NCBI RefSeq assembly: GCF_018861315.1
Contig: NZ_JAHLDL010000004.1
Location: 1-64,000, forward strand
DNA: 64,000 nt
Direction of reading: 5' to 3'
DNA from: Clostridium bowmanii
GTDB taxonomy: Bacteria > Bacillota > Clostridia > Clostridiales > Clostridiaceae
The notes under the pieces were generated by a model. The model ran no database searches. It was not told the origin of the DNA and worked only from the letters and a program-made list of their open reading frames with translations. A program made the translations under genes and the position numbers. Below are positions 45,588-55,536 of the stretch, piece by piece (positions within the stretch are counted from its first letter, which is position 1; each line of letters begins with the position of its first letter).

Positions 45588-46412
45588 ATGGAAAAATTAA
45601 TAATTACTGCAGCTATATGCGGAGCAGAAGTTACAAAAGAGCATAATTCAGCTGTTCCTTATACTGTAGAGGAGATTGGAAGGGAAGCTGAAATAGCCTA
45701 CAGAGCGGGCGCTAGTATTATCCATTTACATGTAAGACTGGATGATGGAACTCCAACGCAAGATAGACAGAGATTTAGAATGTGTATGGAAGAAATTAAA
45801 AGTAGATGTCCGGAAGCAATAATCCAACCATCTACAGGTGGAGCTGTTGGTATGAGTAATGCAGAAAGATTACAACCTGTTGACTTAAGACCAGAGATGG
45901 CAACTCTAGATTCAGGTACTTGTAATTTTGGTGGGGACGATGTATTTGTAAACACTGAAAATACTATTAAAGAATTTGGTGAAAAAATGATTAAACTTTC
46001 AGTAAAGCCAGAAGTTGAAGTTTTTGATAAGGGAATGATAGATATTGCTATAAGGCTTCAGAAAAAAGGTTTTATAAAAGCTCCTATGCATTTTAACTTC
46101 GTTATGGGTGTAAATGGTGGTATAAGTGCAACTCCAAGAGATTTAGTATTTATGGCAGGAAGCATTCCTACAGGAAGCACCTTCACAGTTTCAGGTGTAG
46201 GAAAAAGCGAATTTGAAATGGCAGCAATGTCAATAATAATGGGTGGACACGTAAGAGTTGGATTTGAGGATAACGTCTATATTTCAAAGGGAGTTCTAGC
46301 AAAGTCAAACGGAGAGTTAGTTGAAAAGGTTGTACGGATTGCCAGGGAATTAGGTAGGGAGATAGCTACTCCAGCAGAGGCGAGACAAATTTTGGGATTG
46401 CAAAAGGTTTAA
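45588..46412 (+). CDS. kce: 3-keto-5-aminohexanoate cleavage enzyme Kce
   Basis: Zinc-dependent BKACE-family enzyme, 274 aa, that condenses acetyl-CoA with (S)-5-amino-3-oxohexanoate and cleaves it to L-3-aminobutyryl-CoA and acetoacetate. The TIM-barrel motifs HLHVRLDDGTPTQD (two metal His), PSTGGAVGM, MHFNFVMGVNGGI and VRVGFEDNVYISKG are typical. AAGGAGG at 45575-45581 supports ATG 45588 rather than the in-frame TTG at 45552. It produces the substrate of Kal. Confidence 0.95.
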   Translation: MEKLIITAAICGAEVTKEHNSAVPYTVEEIGREAEIAYRAGASIIHLHVRLDDGTPTQDRQRFRMCMEEIKSRCPEAIIQPSTGGAVGMSNAERLQPVDLRPEMATLDSGTCNFGGDDVFVNTENTIKEFGEKMIKLSVKPEVEVFDKGMIDIAIRLQKKGFIKAPMHFNFVMGVNGGISATPRDLVFMAGSIPTGSTFTVSGVGKSEFEMAAMSIIMGGHVRVGFEDNVYISKGVLAKSNGELVEKVVRIARELGREIATPAEARQILGLQKV

Positions 46413-46468
46413 AGATATGTAGCAGCAAAGAAAATAGATAAACTTAAATAAAGTATGGGGGGCAAATC

Positions 46469-47122
46469 ATGAATAAGGTAGTTACTCCTGATAAATTAAA
46501 ACCTCTTTTTAAAGATGGCATCACACTTATGATAGGTGGATTTTTAGGTTGTGGAACTCCGCATAAGATAATTGACATACTAATTGAATTAAATGTTAAA
46601 GATTTAACTATTATTGCAAATGATACGAGTTTTGCAGATAAAGGGCTGGGAAGACTGGTGGTGAGTGGCCAGGTTAAGAAGGTTATAACTTCGCATATAG
46701 GTACAAATTCTGAGACTGGAAGACTTATGAATGAAGGCAAATTGGAGGTTCAGCTTGTACCACAAGGAACATTAATAGAAAGAATAAGATGTGGTGGAGC
46801 GGGACTTGGAGGTGTTTTAACACCAACAGGGGTAGGTACCATTGTCGAAGAAGGGAAACAAAAGCTTATAGTAGAAGGCAAAGAATATTTGCTTGAGCTG
46901 CCATTAAGGGCTGATATCGCAATAGTTAAAGGTAGTATATCAGATGAATTTGGGAATACATTCTATCGGGGAACTACAAAGAACTATAACCCTACTATAG
47001 CCACGGCCGCAGACATAGTAATAGTTGAAACAGAAAAATTGGTAAAAATAGGTGAACTTGATGCTGACTTGGTAATGACTCCTGGAGTTTTAGTTGATTA
47101 TATATTGGGAGGTATTGAGTAA
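46469..47122 (+). CDS. atoD: CoA-transferase subunit A (butyryl-CoA:acetoacetate type)
   Basis: Class I CoA transferase alpha subunit, 217 aa, with the motif [14 protein letters not shown] (CoA site) and the family segments [23 protein letters not shown] and [13 protein letters not shown]. In lysine fermentation the AtoDA pair moves CoA from butyryl-CoA to acetoacetate. A GGGGGG ribosome site precedes the ATG. The next gene starts 1 nt after its stop. Confidence 0.92.
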   Translation: MNKVVTPDKLKPLFKDGITLMIGGFLGCGTPHKIIDILIELNVKDLTIIANDTSFADKGLGRLVVSGQVKKVITSHIGTNSETGRLMNEGKLEVQLVPQGTLIERIRCGGAGLGGVLTPTGVGTIVEEGKQKLIVEGKEYLLELPLRADIAIVKGSISDEFGNTFYRGTTKNYNPTIATAADIVIVETEKLVKIGELDADLVMTPGVLVDYILGGIE

Positions 47123-47123
47123 T

Positions 47124-47789
47124 ATGATTATAGATAGCAAGATTGCAAAACAGATAATTGCAAAAAGGGTTGCAATGGAACTTAAGGATGGACAGCTTGT
47201 TAACCTAGGAATTGGACTTCCTACAATGGTTTCAAACTATGTTCCTGAGGGACTAATGATTACGTTTCACTCTGAAAATGGAATGGTTGGCATGGGACCC
47301 ATTGCAGAGGCTGGCAAGGATAGTGAGGATATTCAAAATGCGGGTGGACAGTATTGCAGCATACTTCCCGGTGGAGCTTACTTTGATAGTGCAATGTCTT
47401 TTGCATTAATTAGAGGGGGGCACGTTGATATTACAGTGCTTGGAGCCTTAGAGGTAGATGAAGAAGGAAATCTAGCAAATTGGATTATACCAGGTAAAAT
47501 GGTTCCTGGCATGGGCGGAGCAATGGATCTTGTTACGGGAGCTAAAAAGGTTATCGTATCAATGCTGCATACGGGAAAAGGAGAACCAAAGATTCTTAAA
47601 AAATGTACTCTTCCACTAACGGCTAAGGGAAAAGTTAACTTAATAGTAACAGAACTTTGCGTAATTGAAGTTACTAAAAAAGGACTTGTTTTAAAGGAAA
47701 TACACAAGGATACAACAATAGATGAGGTTAAATCACTTACAGAGGCAGAGCTCATCATATCAGAAGATCTAAAAATAATGGATATATAG
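47124..47789 (+). CDS. atoA: CoA-transferase subunit B (butyryl-CoA:acetoacetate type)
   Basis: Beta subunit of the class I CoA transferase, 221 aa. The catalytic glutamate is Glu51 in [27 protein letters not shown] and the [14 protein letters not shown] motif follow. Start ATG 47124 lies one nt after the atoD stop with GGGAGG inside the end of atoD; an in-frame ATG at 47094 is not supported. Products: acetoacetyl-CoA and butyrate. Confidence 0.93.
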   Translation: MIIDSKIAKQIIAKRVAMELKDGQLVNLGIGLPTMVSNYVPEGLMITFHSENGMVGMGPIAEAGKDSEDIQNAGGQYCSILPGGAYFDSAMSFALIRGGHVDITVLGALEVDEEGNLANWIIPGKMVPGMGGAMDLVTGAKKVIVSMLHTGKGEPKILKKCTLPLTAKGKVNLIVTELCVIEVTKKGLVLKEIHKDTTIDEVKSLTEAELIISEDLKIMDI

Positions 47790-47798
47790 GGGGAACTC

Positions 47799-48839
47799 AT
47801 GATGAATAAAGGATGTAAATATGGAACTCATAGGGTACTAGAACCAAAAGGTGTGTTACCACAACCAGCAACTAAAATCTCAAATGATATGAATATATTT
47901 GATAATGAAATTTTAATTGATGTTCAAGCGCTAAATATAGACTCAGCTAGCTTTACTCAAATAGAGGAAGAGGCCGGTCACGATATTGAAAAAATAAAAG
48001 CTAAAATTATTGAAATTGTGGATGAACGTGGAAAGATGCAAAATCCTGTAACAGGATCAGGTGGAATGCTTATTGGAAGGGTTGAAAAAATAGGTGAAGC
48101 ACTGACTTTAATAACTGATCTTAAAGTTGGAGACAAAATTTCTACTTTAGTCTCATTATCATTAACTCCACTTAGAATAGATGAAATTATAGATATTAAA
48201 CCAGACATAGATAGAGTTGTAATAAAGGGAAAAGCTATTTTATTCCAAAGCGGCTTATATGCAAAACTTCCTAAAGACATGGATGAAAACTTAGCATTAG
48301 CAGCATTAGACGTTGCAGGAGCGCCAGCTCAAGTTGCTAAGCTTGTTAAACCAGGACAATCAGTTCTACTTTTAGGTGCAGCAGGAAAATCGGGAATGCT
48401 TTGCTGCTATGAAGCGGTTAAAAGAGTAGGACCAACAGGAAACGTTATAGGGCTTGTAAGAAATCAAGAAGAGAAAGTAAGACTTGCAAGATTAAACTTA
48501 AGAATGCAAATAGTTATTGGAGATGCTAGAAATGCTATTGATGTAATGAACACTACACTGAGGCATAATAATGGGCAAGAAGTTGATGTAGCAATAAACA
48601 TAGTTAACGTTCCAAATACTGAAATGTCAACAATACTGCCAGTAAAAGACAATGGCATTGTATACTTTTTTTCAATGGCTACAAGCTTTACAAAAGCAGC
48701 ACTTGGAGCTGAAGGTGTAGGTAAAGATGTTACTATGATTGTAGGAAATGGGTATACTAAAGGTCATGCAGAGATAACTCTCGAAGAGTTAAGAGAAAAT
48801 GAAACATTAAGAAGTGTATTTGAAGAATTATACGTTTAA
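47799..48839 (+). CDS. kdd: L-erythro-3,5-diaminohexanoate dehydrogenase Kdd
   Basis: NAD-dependent dehydrogenase, 346 aa, oxidatively deaminating L-erythro-3,5-diaminohexanoate to 5-amino-3-oxohexanoate, the Kce substrate. It has a nucleotide-binding motif LLGAAGKSGMLCCYEAVKRVG near residue 188 and the N-terminal GTHRVLEPKGVLPQPA of this family. GGGGGAAC precedes two adjacent ATGs (47799 and 47802). It is the link between the aminomutases and the cleavage enzymes. Confidence 0.94.
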   Translation: MMNKGCKYGTHRVLEPKGVLPQPATKISNDMNIFDNEILIDVQALNIDSASFTQIEEEAGHDIEKIKAKIIEIVDERGKMQNPVTGSGGMLIGRVEKIGEALTLITDLKVGDKISTLVSLSLTPLRIDEIIDIKPDIDRVVIKGKAILFQSGLYAKLPKDMDENLALAALDVAGAPAQVAKLVKPGQSVLLLGAAGKSGMLCCYEAVKRVGPTGNVIGLVRNQEEKVRLARLNLRMQIVIGDARNAIDVMNTTLRHNNGQEVDVAINIVNVPNTEMSTILPVKDNGIVYFFSMATSFTKAALGAEGVGKDVTMIVGNGYTKGHAEITLEELRENETLRSVFEELYV

Positions 48840-48980
48840 ACACATTTTAGCACCCCAGGTCATGATTTAATTATGATTTAGAGATGCCATATAAAGTTAA
48901 ATTAGATGCTCTCTAAAGCTTATTAGTATATCAACGATGGATAATGAAATCAAAAATTATTATACGATGGAGGTACCAAT

Positions 48981-50234
48981 ATGAAAATTAATAGAAGAGT
49001 TGAATTATTTAAAGATGTAACAGATGAGCAGTGGAATGATTGGAAATGGCAAGTTAAAAATAGAATTGAAACTGTAGATGAACTTAAAAAATATATACCA
49101 CTAACAGAAGATGAAGAAGAAGGAGTTAAAAAATGCGTTCAAACATTAAGAATGGCTATAACTCCTTATTACTTAGCATTAATAGACCCTAGTGATCCAT
49201 ATGATCCAATAAGAAAGCAAGCTATACCAACAGCTAATGAATTGCATAAGGCAGATGCTGATTTGTTGGACCCACTACATGAAGATGCAGATGCTCCAGT
49301 GCCAGGACTCACTCATAGATACCCAGATAGAGTATTACTACTCGTAACTGATCAGTGCTCAATGTACTGTAGGCATTGTACAAGAAGAAGATTCGCAGGG
49401 CAAAGTGATGATGAACTTCCAATGGATAGAATAGATAAAGCCATTGAGTATATCAGAAATACTCCAGAAGTTAGGGATGTATTATTATCAGGTGGCGATG
49501 CGCTACTTCTTTCAGATGATAGATTAGAATATATAATCAAAAAATTAAGAGAAATACCACACGTTGAAATAATAAGATTGGGTTCAAGAATACCTGTAGT
49601 TCTTCCACAAAGAATTACACCGGAACTCGTAAATATGCTAAAAAAATATCACCCGGTTTGGGTAAACACTCACTTTAACCATCCAAATGAAATTACGGAA
49701 GAGTCAAAACTTGCTTGCGAGAGGATGGCAAATGCAGGAATACCTTTAGGTAATCAAACAGTTCTTTTAAAGGGTGTTAATGACTGTACACATGTAATGA
49801 TGGATTTAGTTCATGAGCTTGTTAAAATTAGAGTTAGACCATATTATATCTATCAATGTGACCTTTCCATGGGACTTGAGCACTTTAGAACACCAGTATC
49901 TAAAGGAATAGAAATTATTGAAGCATTAAGAGGTCATACTTCAGGATTTTGTATACCAACCTTTGTTGTTGATGCACCAGGGGGTGGTGGAAAAATTCCA
50001 GTAATGCCAAGTTACCTTATATCTCAAAGTCCTGAAAAAGTAGTACTTAGGAATTTTGAGGGTGTTATTACTTCTTATGAGCAACCAACTAGCTATACTT
50101 CGGGCTGTCATTGCGACGTATGTGAAGGTAAGAAAGTGGTTCATAAAGTAGGAGTAGCAGGGCTATTAAACCGTGAAAAAATGTCTATGGAACCAGTTGG
50201 ACTTGAAAGAAATTTAAGAGGAAATCACGAGTAA
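48981..50234 (+). CDS. kamA: Lysine 2,3-aminomutase KamA
   Basis: Radical-SAM, PLP enzyme, 417 aa, converting L-lysine to L-beta-lysine, the first step of lysine fermentation. The 4Fe-4S cysteines are Cys126, Cys130 and Cys133 (CSMYCRHC); the PLP lysine is in APGGGGKIPVMP; a C-terminal zinc motif CHCDVCEG is present. ATGGAGG precedes the ATG after a 141-nt gap from kdd that shows no gene. The adjacent kamB begins 1 nt after the stop. Confidence 0.97.
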   Translation: MKINRRVELFKDVTDEQWNDWKWQVKNRIETVDELKKYIPLTEDEEEGVKKCVQTLRMAITPYYLALIDPSDPYDPIRKQAIPTANELHKADADLLDPLHEDADAPVPGLTHRYPDRVLLLVTDQCSMYCRHCTRRRFAGQSDDELPMDRIDKAIEYIRNTPEVRDVLLSGGDALLLSDDRLEYIIKKLREIPHVEIIRLGSRIPVVLPQRITPELVNMLKKYHPVWVNTHFNHPNEITEESKLACERMANAGIPLGNQTVLLKGVNDCTHVMMDLVHELVKIRVRPYYIYQCDLSMGLEHFRTPVSKGIEIIEALRGHTSGFCIPTFVVDAPGGGGKIPVMPSYLISQSPEKVVLRNFEGVITSYEQPTSYTSGCHCDVCEGKKVVHKVGVAGLLNREKMSMEPVGLERNLRGNHE

Positions 50235-50235
50235 A

Positions 50236-51279
50236 ATGAGAGATAATAAGGGAATGCTGAGTATTTTCCAAATGGTTCAAAAATATGACAGTATTTCAAT
50301 TATAGGAATGAATAAAAATGTAGGAAAAACAACCACTTTAAATCATATATTGAAAGAAGCCAGAGGGACAATGTCCCTTGGGCTTACATCAATAGGAAGA
50401 GACGGAGAAGAAAAAGATCTAGTAACAGCTACGGAAAAACCTAAAATTTACGTAGAAAATGGAACTATAATTGCTACTGCAAAACAGTGCTTATTAAATA
50501 GTGATATTACCAGAGAGATTTTAAAAACAACAGGATTTAATACTCCCCTGGGAGAAATAATTATATGTAGGGCATTAAGTGATGGATACGTAGAACTTGG
50601 AGGTCCATCTGTAAACTCACATATGGCATTAATATGTGATGAGCTTAAAAATTTTGGAAGTAAGCTTGTAATTGTGGATGGAGCTCTTAGTAGAAAAACG
50701 TCTGCTTGTCCATCAATTACTAATGCTACAATTTTATCAACTGGGGCCGCAGTTTCAAAAAGTATGAGAGTGGTTATAGAAGAAACCAGTCATACTATTA
50801 ATTTATTATCCATAGAAAATGAAATGGACCATGAAATATTAAAGCTGGCGGGTGTAGTTTTGCGAAGTGGTAGAGTAGGTATTATACACAGGGATAATAC
50901 AATGAAAAATTTAGATGTGGTTACAGCATTAGGAGCTTCTAAGGAAATCGCACGAGCAATAGACGAAAATACATCCCATGTAGTTATTAAGGGTGTGGTT
51001 TCAGACAACCTCTTAGAGAATATTATGGCTATTACAAAAATGTATAGAGGGGTAACTTTCCTAGTTGAAGATGGAACAAAGCTGTTTTTAACTAGGGACA
51101 CCCTTTATAAATTTAAAGTGCAAGGTGGGATTATAAAAACAATAAATCCCATTAAAATAGTTTGTGTTACTAGCAATCCCAAATCACCTTATGGGTATGA
51201 ATTTGATAGGCATAAGTTTTTAGATGGACTTAGGAATAATTTAAATGTACCTGTATTTGATGTAATTGGGGGGGAGTAA
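50236..51279 (+). CDS. kamB: Lysine 5,6-aminomutase reactivase subunit KamB
   Basis: A 347-aa protein with an N-terminal P-loop GMNKNVGKTT (about residues 24-33). It has the sequence features of KamB, the partner of KamC proposed to reactivate the adenosylcobalamin enzyme KamDE by exchanging damaged cofactor. The stop-A-ATG junction with kamA implies translational coupling. The biochemical role is by family and context; the ATPase fold is visible. Confidence 0.88.
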   Translation: MRDNKGMLSIFQMVQKYDSISIIGMNKNVGKTTTLNHILKEARGTMSLGLTSIGRDGEEKDLVTATEKPKIYVENGTIIATAKQCLLNSDITREILKTTGFNTPLGEIIICRALSDGYVELGGPSVNSHMALICDELKNFGSKLVIVDGALSRKTSACPSITNATILSTGAAVSKSMRVVIEETSHTINLLSIENEMDHEILKLAGVVLRSGRVGIIHRDNTMKNLDVVTALGASKEIARAIDENTSHVVIKGVVSDNLLENIMAITKMYRGVTFLVEDGTKLFLTRDTLYKFKVQGGIIKTINPIKIVCVTSNPKSPYGYEFDRHKFLDGLRNNLNVPVFDVIGGE

Positions 51280-51280
51280 A

Positions 51281-52762
51281 ATGAAATTTTTAGATGCACA
51301 GCAGAGGGAACAAATTGGCTTTTCTTTTGTTATGGATAAATTAGGAATAACTACTCCCTATGGACTCCAAGAAAGAAAAAATATTGTGCCTTTTAAACAT
51401 TCAGAAATAGATATATTAAATCATGAATTAAATAGTTTAGATACTGTAATTAATTCTATAAATTCTCATACTGAGGAGTATAACTCAATAGGAAGAATAT
51501 TCTGTAAGCTTAAAGATATTAGAAATTCCATTAAAAGATGTAGTGAAGGTGAAACGTTAGATGAGATTGAATTATACGAAATTAAATATTTTTCAATGCT
51601 GGTAGCGCAGTTAAAAGATGTGCTGGATGAATTACATCTTAATATCGGAGAACTTAATCTAAACTCATTACATGGAATTATTTATACTCTAGACCCAGGA
51701 GACACAGGAATACCTACTTTTTATGTTTATGATGAATATTCTAAAATTTTGAAAAGCATTCGTGAAAATAAAAAACAAAAGGAAAAGGAAATTTTCACTG
51801 CTAAAACCGAGGAAGAAAGAAGCCTACTAAAGCAGCAAAGGCTAGATTTAGTTATAGAGGAAGAAGCAGAAGAACTTAGGATTAGAAAAGAGTTAACCAC
51901 AGATATTTCTAAAGAAACCAAGTCCCTAAACCAGAATATAAAAGCCATAGGTAGATTAGATTTTTTAATTGCTAAAGCTAATCTATCAATAGCTTATAAT
52001 GGGACAAGACCAAAAATTTGTAGTGAAATGAAGATTCGACTTTCTGATGCTTCGAGTCCTGAAATTAAAGAAATATTAGAGAAGGATAAAAAGCGATTTA
52101 CCACTGTTAGTATAGATTTAAATGCAGGGACAACTATTATAACAGGTGCAAATATGGGAGGGAAAAGTGTTACTCTAAAGACTATTGCTTTGAATCTATT
52201 ACTGGGACAAATGGGTTTTTTTGTATTTGCAAAGGATGCGGAGTTTCCAATCCTTAATTTTATTCACTTTGTTTCAGATGATATGCAGTCAGTATCCAAG
52301 GGGCTTAGTACATTTGGAGCAGAAATAATAAAGTTAAAAGAAGTGGTAGAGTGTGTGAAAAGAGAGGACGGTTTTATAGCTTTAGATGAATTTGCCAGAG
52401 GTACTAATCCAAAAGAAGGGTATTACCTTGTGAAAGCTCTTTGTAAATACTTGACTAAATTTAATTCAGCCAGCTTAATTTCAACTCATTATGATGGAGT
52501 GGTCCAAGATAATATGGAGCATTATCAGGTGATGGGACTAAAAAATGTGGATTTTAATGAATTAAAATATAAAATAAATGAAAATAAAACTCATTCTGTT
52601 GAATTAATACAAGAACATATGGATTATAAGTTAGAGAAGGTTTCAAAAGAAAATAAAGTACCAAAAGATGCACTTAATATAGCATTATTACTAGGACTTC
52701 AAAATGAAATAGTTGATATAGCAAAAGAATTCTATAATCAGGAGGAACAAAATGGAGAGTAA
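51281..52762 (+). CDS. kamC: Lysine 5,6-aminomutase reactivase ATPase KamC (MutS-like)
   Basis: A 493-aa protein with a C-terminal MutS-type ATPase: Walker A TGANMGGKSVTLKT, Walker B region DGFIALDEFARGTNP and the STHYDG motif; a long charged coiled-coil segment lies at about 150-210. It lacks the mismatch-recognition domain of MutS, in line with KamC, which acts with KamB on aminomutase. GGGGGGGAG before ATG 51281 supports that start. Overlaps kamD by 11 nt. Often mis-annotated as DNA mismatch repair. Confidence 0.9.
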   Translation: MKFLDAQQREQIGFSFVMDKLGITTPYGLQERKNIVPFKHSEIDILNHELNSLDTVINSINSHTEEYNSIGRIFCKLKDIRNSIKRCSEGETLDEIELYEIKYFSMLVAQLKDVLDELHLNIGELNLNSLHGIIYTLDPGDTGIPTFYVYDEYSKILKSIRENKKQKEKEIFTAKTEEERSLLKQQRLDLVIEEEAEELRIRKELTTDISKETKSLNQNIKAIGRLDFLIAKANLSIAYNGTRPKICSEMKIRLSDASSPEIKEILEKDKKRFTTVSIDLNAGTTIITGANMGGKSVTLKTIALNLLLGQMGFFVFAKDAEFPILNFIHFVSDDMQSVSKGLSTFGAEIIKLKEVVECVKREDGFIALDEFARGTNPKEGYYLVKALCKYLTKFNSASLISTHYDGVVQDNMEHYQVMGLKNVDFNELKYKINENKTHSVELIQEHMDYKLEKVSKENKVPKDALNIALLLGLQNEIVDIAKEFYNQEEQNGE

Positions 52763-54353
52763 ATTAAATTTAAACTGGGCTATTGTTGATAAAGCTAGAA
52801 AATCAGCTAAAAATATAGCAAAAGATACACAGGAATTTATTGATATACATACTACAGTAACAGTAGAAAGAACCGTTTGTAGACTTTTAGGAATTGATGG
52901 TGTAGATGAAGTGGGAGTACCTATTCCTAATATCGTCGTGGATAATATTAAAAATGGTAATGGATTGGCACTTGGTGCTGCAATGTTTATAGGAAATGCT
53001 ATGGTTGAAACTGGCCTTGCACCACAAAAAATTGCGGAGTCTGTAGCAAAAGGTGAAATTGATTTAACTAAACTTCCCATGCATGATGAATTTGAGATCA
53101 AAATGGCGGTAGATAAAGTAGCTAAAGAAATGGTTGCTAAGATCAAAGTAAATAGAGGCAAGAGAGAAGCATATCTTGAAAAATTTGGCGATAAGAGTGG
53201 ACCATATCTTTACGCAATAGTTGCTACAGGTAATATCTACGAGGATATAACCCAAGCAATAGCAGCAGCAAAGCAAGGCGCAGATATAATTGCAGTTATA
53301 AGAACTACAGGTCAAAGCTTACTGGACTATGTTCCATATGGAGCAACAACGGAAGGCTTCGGAGGAACAGTAGCATCACAAGAAAACTTTAGACTTATGA
53401 GAGAAGCCCTTGATAAAGTAGGGGAGCAGCTAGGAAGATATATAAGACTTTGTAACTATTGCTCAGGACTTTGTATGCCTGAAATAGCTGCTATGGGAGC
53501 TATAGAAAGATTAGACGTTATGCTCAATGACGCTTTATATGGAATTCTTTTCCGCGATATAAACATGCAGAGAACTATAGTTGACCAATATTTCTCAAGA
53601 ATAATCAATGGATTCGCTGGAGTTATAATAAACACTGGAGAAGATAACTACTTAACCACGTCAGATGCAGTAGAAGAAGCTCATACTGTACTTGCTTCAC
53701 AATTCATAAATGAGCAATTTGCATTAGTTGCTGGAATTCCAGAGCAGCAAATGGGACTTGGACATGCATTTGAAATAAGTCCAGATGTTGAAAATGGGTT
53801 CTTATTTGAACTGGCACAAGCACAAATGGCAAGAGAAATATTCCCTAGAGCACCACTGAAATATATGCCTCCAACTAAGTTTATGACTGGAGATATATTT
53901 AAGGGGCAAGTACAAGATGCTTTATTTAATATGGTTACCATCATGACAGGACAAAAATTGCATCTTCTTGGAATGCTTACAGAAGCAATACACACTCCAT
54001 TTATGTCAGATAGAGCCCTTGCAATAGACAATGCTCAATATATATTTAGAACTATGAAAGATTTAGGCTCAGAAATTACCTTCAAAAAAGGTGGCATTAT
54101 GGAAACAAGAGTAGATGAAGTATTAAATAAAGCTGCAGATCTAATTGGGGAAATCGAAAAAGAAGGTTTATTCAGCACACTGCAACAAGGGAAATTTGCA
54201 GGAATTAAGAGGCCTCTAAATGGTGGAAAAGGACTTGCAGGAGTTGTAGAAAAAGATAAAGCTTACTTCAATCCATTTGTAGATTTAATGTTAGGGTCTA
54301 AGGCAGCTGATAATTGTTGTGTGCAAAATGAGCATGTAAGGGGGATTAAGTAA
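52752..54353 (+). CDS. kamD: D-lysine/beta-lysine 5,6-aminomutase alpha subunit KamD
   Basis: Large subunit of the adenosylcobalamin/PLP aminomutase (533 aa), which moves the terminal amino group of L-beta-lysine (or D-lysine) to C5, giving 3,5-diaminohexanoate. The segments YGATTEGFGGTVASQENFRLMREALD and YCSGLCMPEIAAMGAIERLDVMLNDALYGILFRDINMQRT are characteristic of KamD. AGGAGG lies within the end of kamC, which overlaps by 11 nt. Its stop overlaps the kamE ATG. Confidence 0.96.
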   Translation: MESKLNLNWAIVDKARKSAKNIAKDTQEFIDIHTTVTVERTVCRLLGIDGVDEVGVPIPNIVVDNIKNGNGLALGAAMFIGNAMVETGLAPQKIAESVAKGEIDLTKLPMHDEFEIKMAVDKVAKEMVAKIKVNRGKREAYLEKFGDKSGPYLYAIVATGNIYEDITQAIAAAKQGADIIAVIRTTGQSLLDYVPYGATTEGFGGTVASQENFRLMREALDKVGEQLGRYIRLCNYCSGLCMPEIAAMGAIERLDVMLNDALYGILFRDINMQRTIVDQYFSRIINGFAGVIINTGEDNYLTTSDAVEEAHTVLASQFINEQFALVAGIPEQQMGLGHAFEISPDVENGFLFELAQAQMAREIFPRAPLKYMPPTKFMTGDIFKGQVQDALFNMVTIMTGQKLHLLGMLTEAIHTPFMSDRALAIDNAQYIFRTMKDLGSEITFKKGGIMETRVDEVLNKAADLIGEIEKEGLFSTLQQGKFAGIKRPLNGGKGLAGVVEKDKAYFNPFVDLMLGSKAADNCCVQNEHVRGIK

Positions 54354-55141
54354 TGAGCGAAGGACAATATTCATTAGAAGTCAAAGATTATGATAAAAGT
54401 TTAGACCTAACAAAGCTTAAACCCTATGGAGATACCATGAATGATGGTAAGGTTCAAGTGAGTTTTACACTTCCAGTTGAAAATAATGAAAGAGGTGTAG
54501 AGGCAGCACTTCAGCTTGCTAAATCTATGGGTCTTATTGACCCAAACTGTGCTCATCATCGCGCTTTAGATAGTGAATTTAGTTTCTATGTGATTTATGG
54601 TTCATTAGTGCATTACGTAAACTATGAAGAAGTCCATGTTCAAACTGTAGAGGGAGAAGTAATGGATATGAAACAAATTGGTGAGTATATAAAAGAAAAC
54701 ATTAAACGTGAAGTAGTAATAATTGGAGCTAGTACAGGAACAGACGCACATACAGTTGGAATAGATGCTGTTATGAACATGAAGGGCTTTGCAGGTCACT
54801 ATGGCCTTGAGAGGTACCCTATGATAGAAGCGCTGAACTTAGGAAGCCAAGTTGAAAATGAGGAATTCATTAGAAAAGCTATAGAACTTAAGGCCGATGT
54901 TCTTCTAGTTTCTCAAACAGTAACTCAAAAAGATATACACATCCAAAACCTTACTAATTTAGTAGAATTATTAGAAGCAGAAGGAATAAGAGATAAAGTT
55001 GTGCTAATTTGTGGAGGTCCAAGAATAACTCATGAACTGGCTAAAGAACTTGGATATGATGCAGGTTTCGGGCCAGGTAAATTTGCTGATGATGTAGCAA
55101 GTTTTGCTATTACAGAGATGGTTGAGAGAGGTCTCGTTTAA
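54353..55141 (+). CDS. kamE: D-lysine/beta-lysine 5,6-aminomutase beta subunit KamE
   Basis: Cobalamin-binding subunit, 262 aa. The base-off B12 motif DxHxxG is Asp131-His133-Gly136 (TDAHTVGID), and Lys144 in NMKGFAGHYGLE matches the PLP-linked lysine known in the family; the Rossmann part ends with CGGPRITHELAKELGYDAGFGPG. Its ATG overlaps the kamD TAA (TAATG). Last gene of the operon, followed by a terminator. Confidence 0.96.
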   Translation: MSEGQYSLEVKDYDKSLDLTKLKPYGDTMNDGKVQVSFTLPVENNERGVEAALQLAKSMGLIDPNCAHHRALDSEFSFYVIYGSLVHYVNYEEVHVQTVEGEVMDMKQIGEYIKENIKREVVIIGASTGTDAHTVGIDAVMNMKGFAGHYGLERYPMIEALNLGSQVENEEFIRKAIELKADVLLVSQTVTQKDIHIQNLTNLVELLEAEGIRDKVVLICGGPRITHELAKELGYDAGFGPGKFADDVASFAITEMVERGLV

Positions 55142-55169
55142 GGAGAAAAATATTTATAGAAATCAAAGT

Positions 55170-55212
55170 ACACCCCTAAAGTAAAAAAAATTACTCTAGG
55201 GGTGCATTTTTA
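55170..55212 (+). terminator. Terminator of the lysine-fermentation operon
   Basis: ACACCCCTAAAGTAA (55170-55184) pairs with TTACTCTAGGGGTGC (55191-55205) with few mismatches, followed by TTTTT. Confidence 0.92.
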
Positions 55213-55524
55213 TTTGGTAGAATTATAAACATTAGTAGATATTAATTTTCATAAGATATCTAGTAATTGCAATTGTAGTATGAGTAGTCATTGAATCAGT
55301 TGGTATAAGAAACAATTTGAAATACATAGAACGTAACAAATTAATACTATATGTTAATTTAAAATTATTTTTAAGAAATATGCAATAGCTTTAATTCAAA
55401 GTGAATATAACTCAATTACTATTATGTAACATTAACTTTGGTTTTCATCATTATTTTTGATGTGTTTATTTAAAACTGTAACCTTTTTCAATAAATTTCA
55501 TAAAATAATACTATAAGAAATTTT
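55213..55524. other. Gene-free AT-rich gap before the M14 peptidase gene
   Basis: No open reading frame or RNA motif that I can support. A CATAAAAT at 55499-55506 upstream of the peptidase could be part of a sporulation-type -10, but no matching -35 is clear. Confidence 0.5.
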
Positions 55525-55536
55525 AGGAGGATTGAT

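Noticed and set aside
51281-52762. DNA mismatch repair MutS for the MutS-like ATPase gene
   Set aside because: No mismatch-recognition domain, and it overlaps kamD in the lysine operon; KamC fits better.
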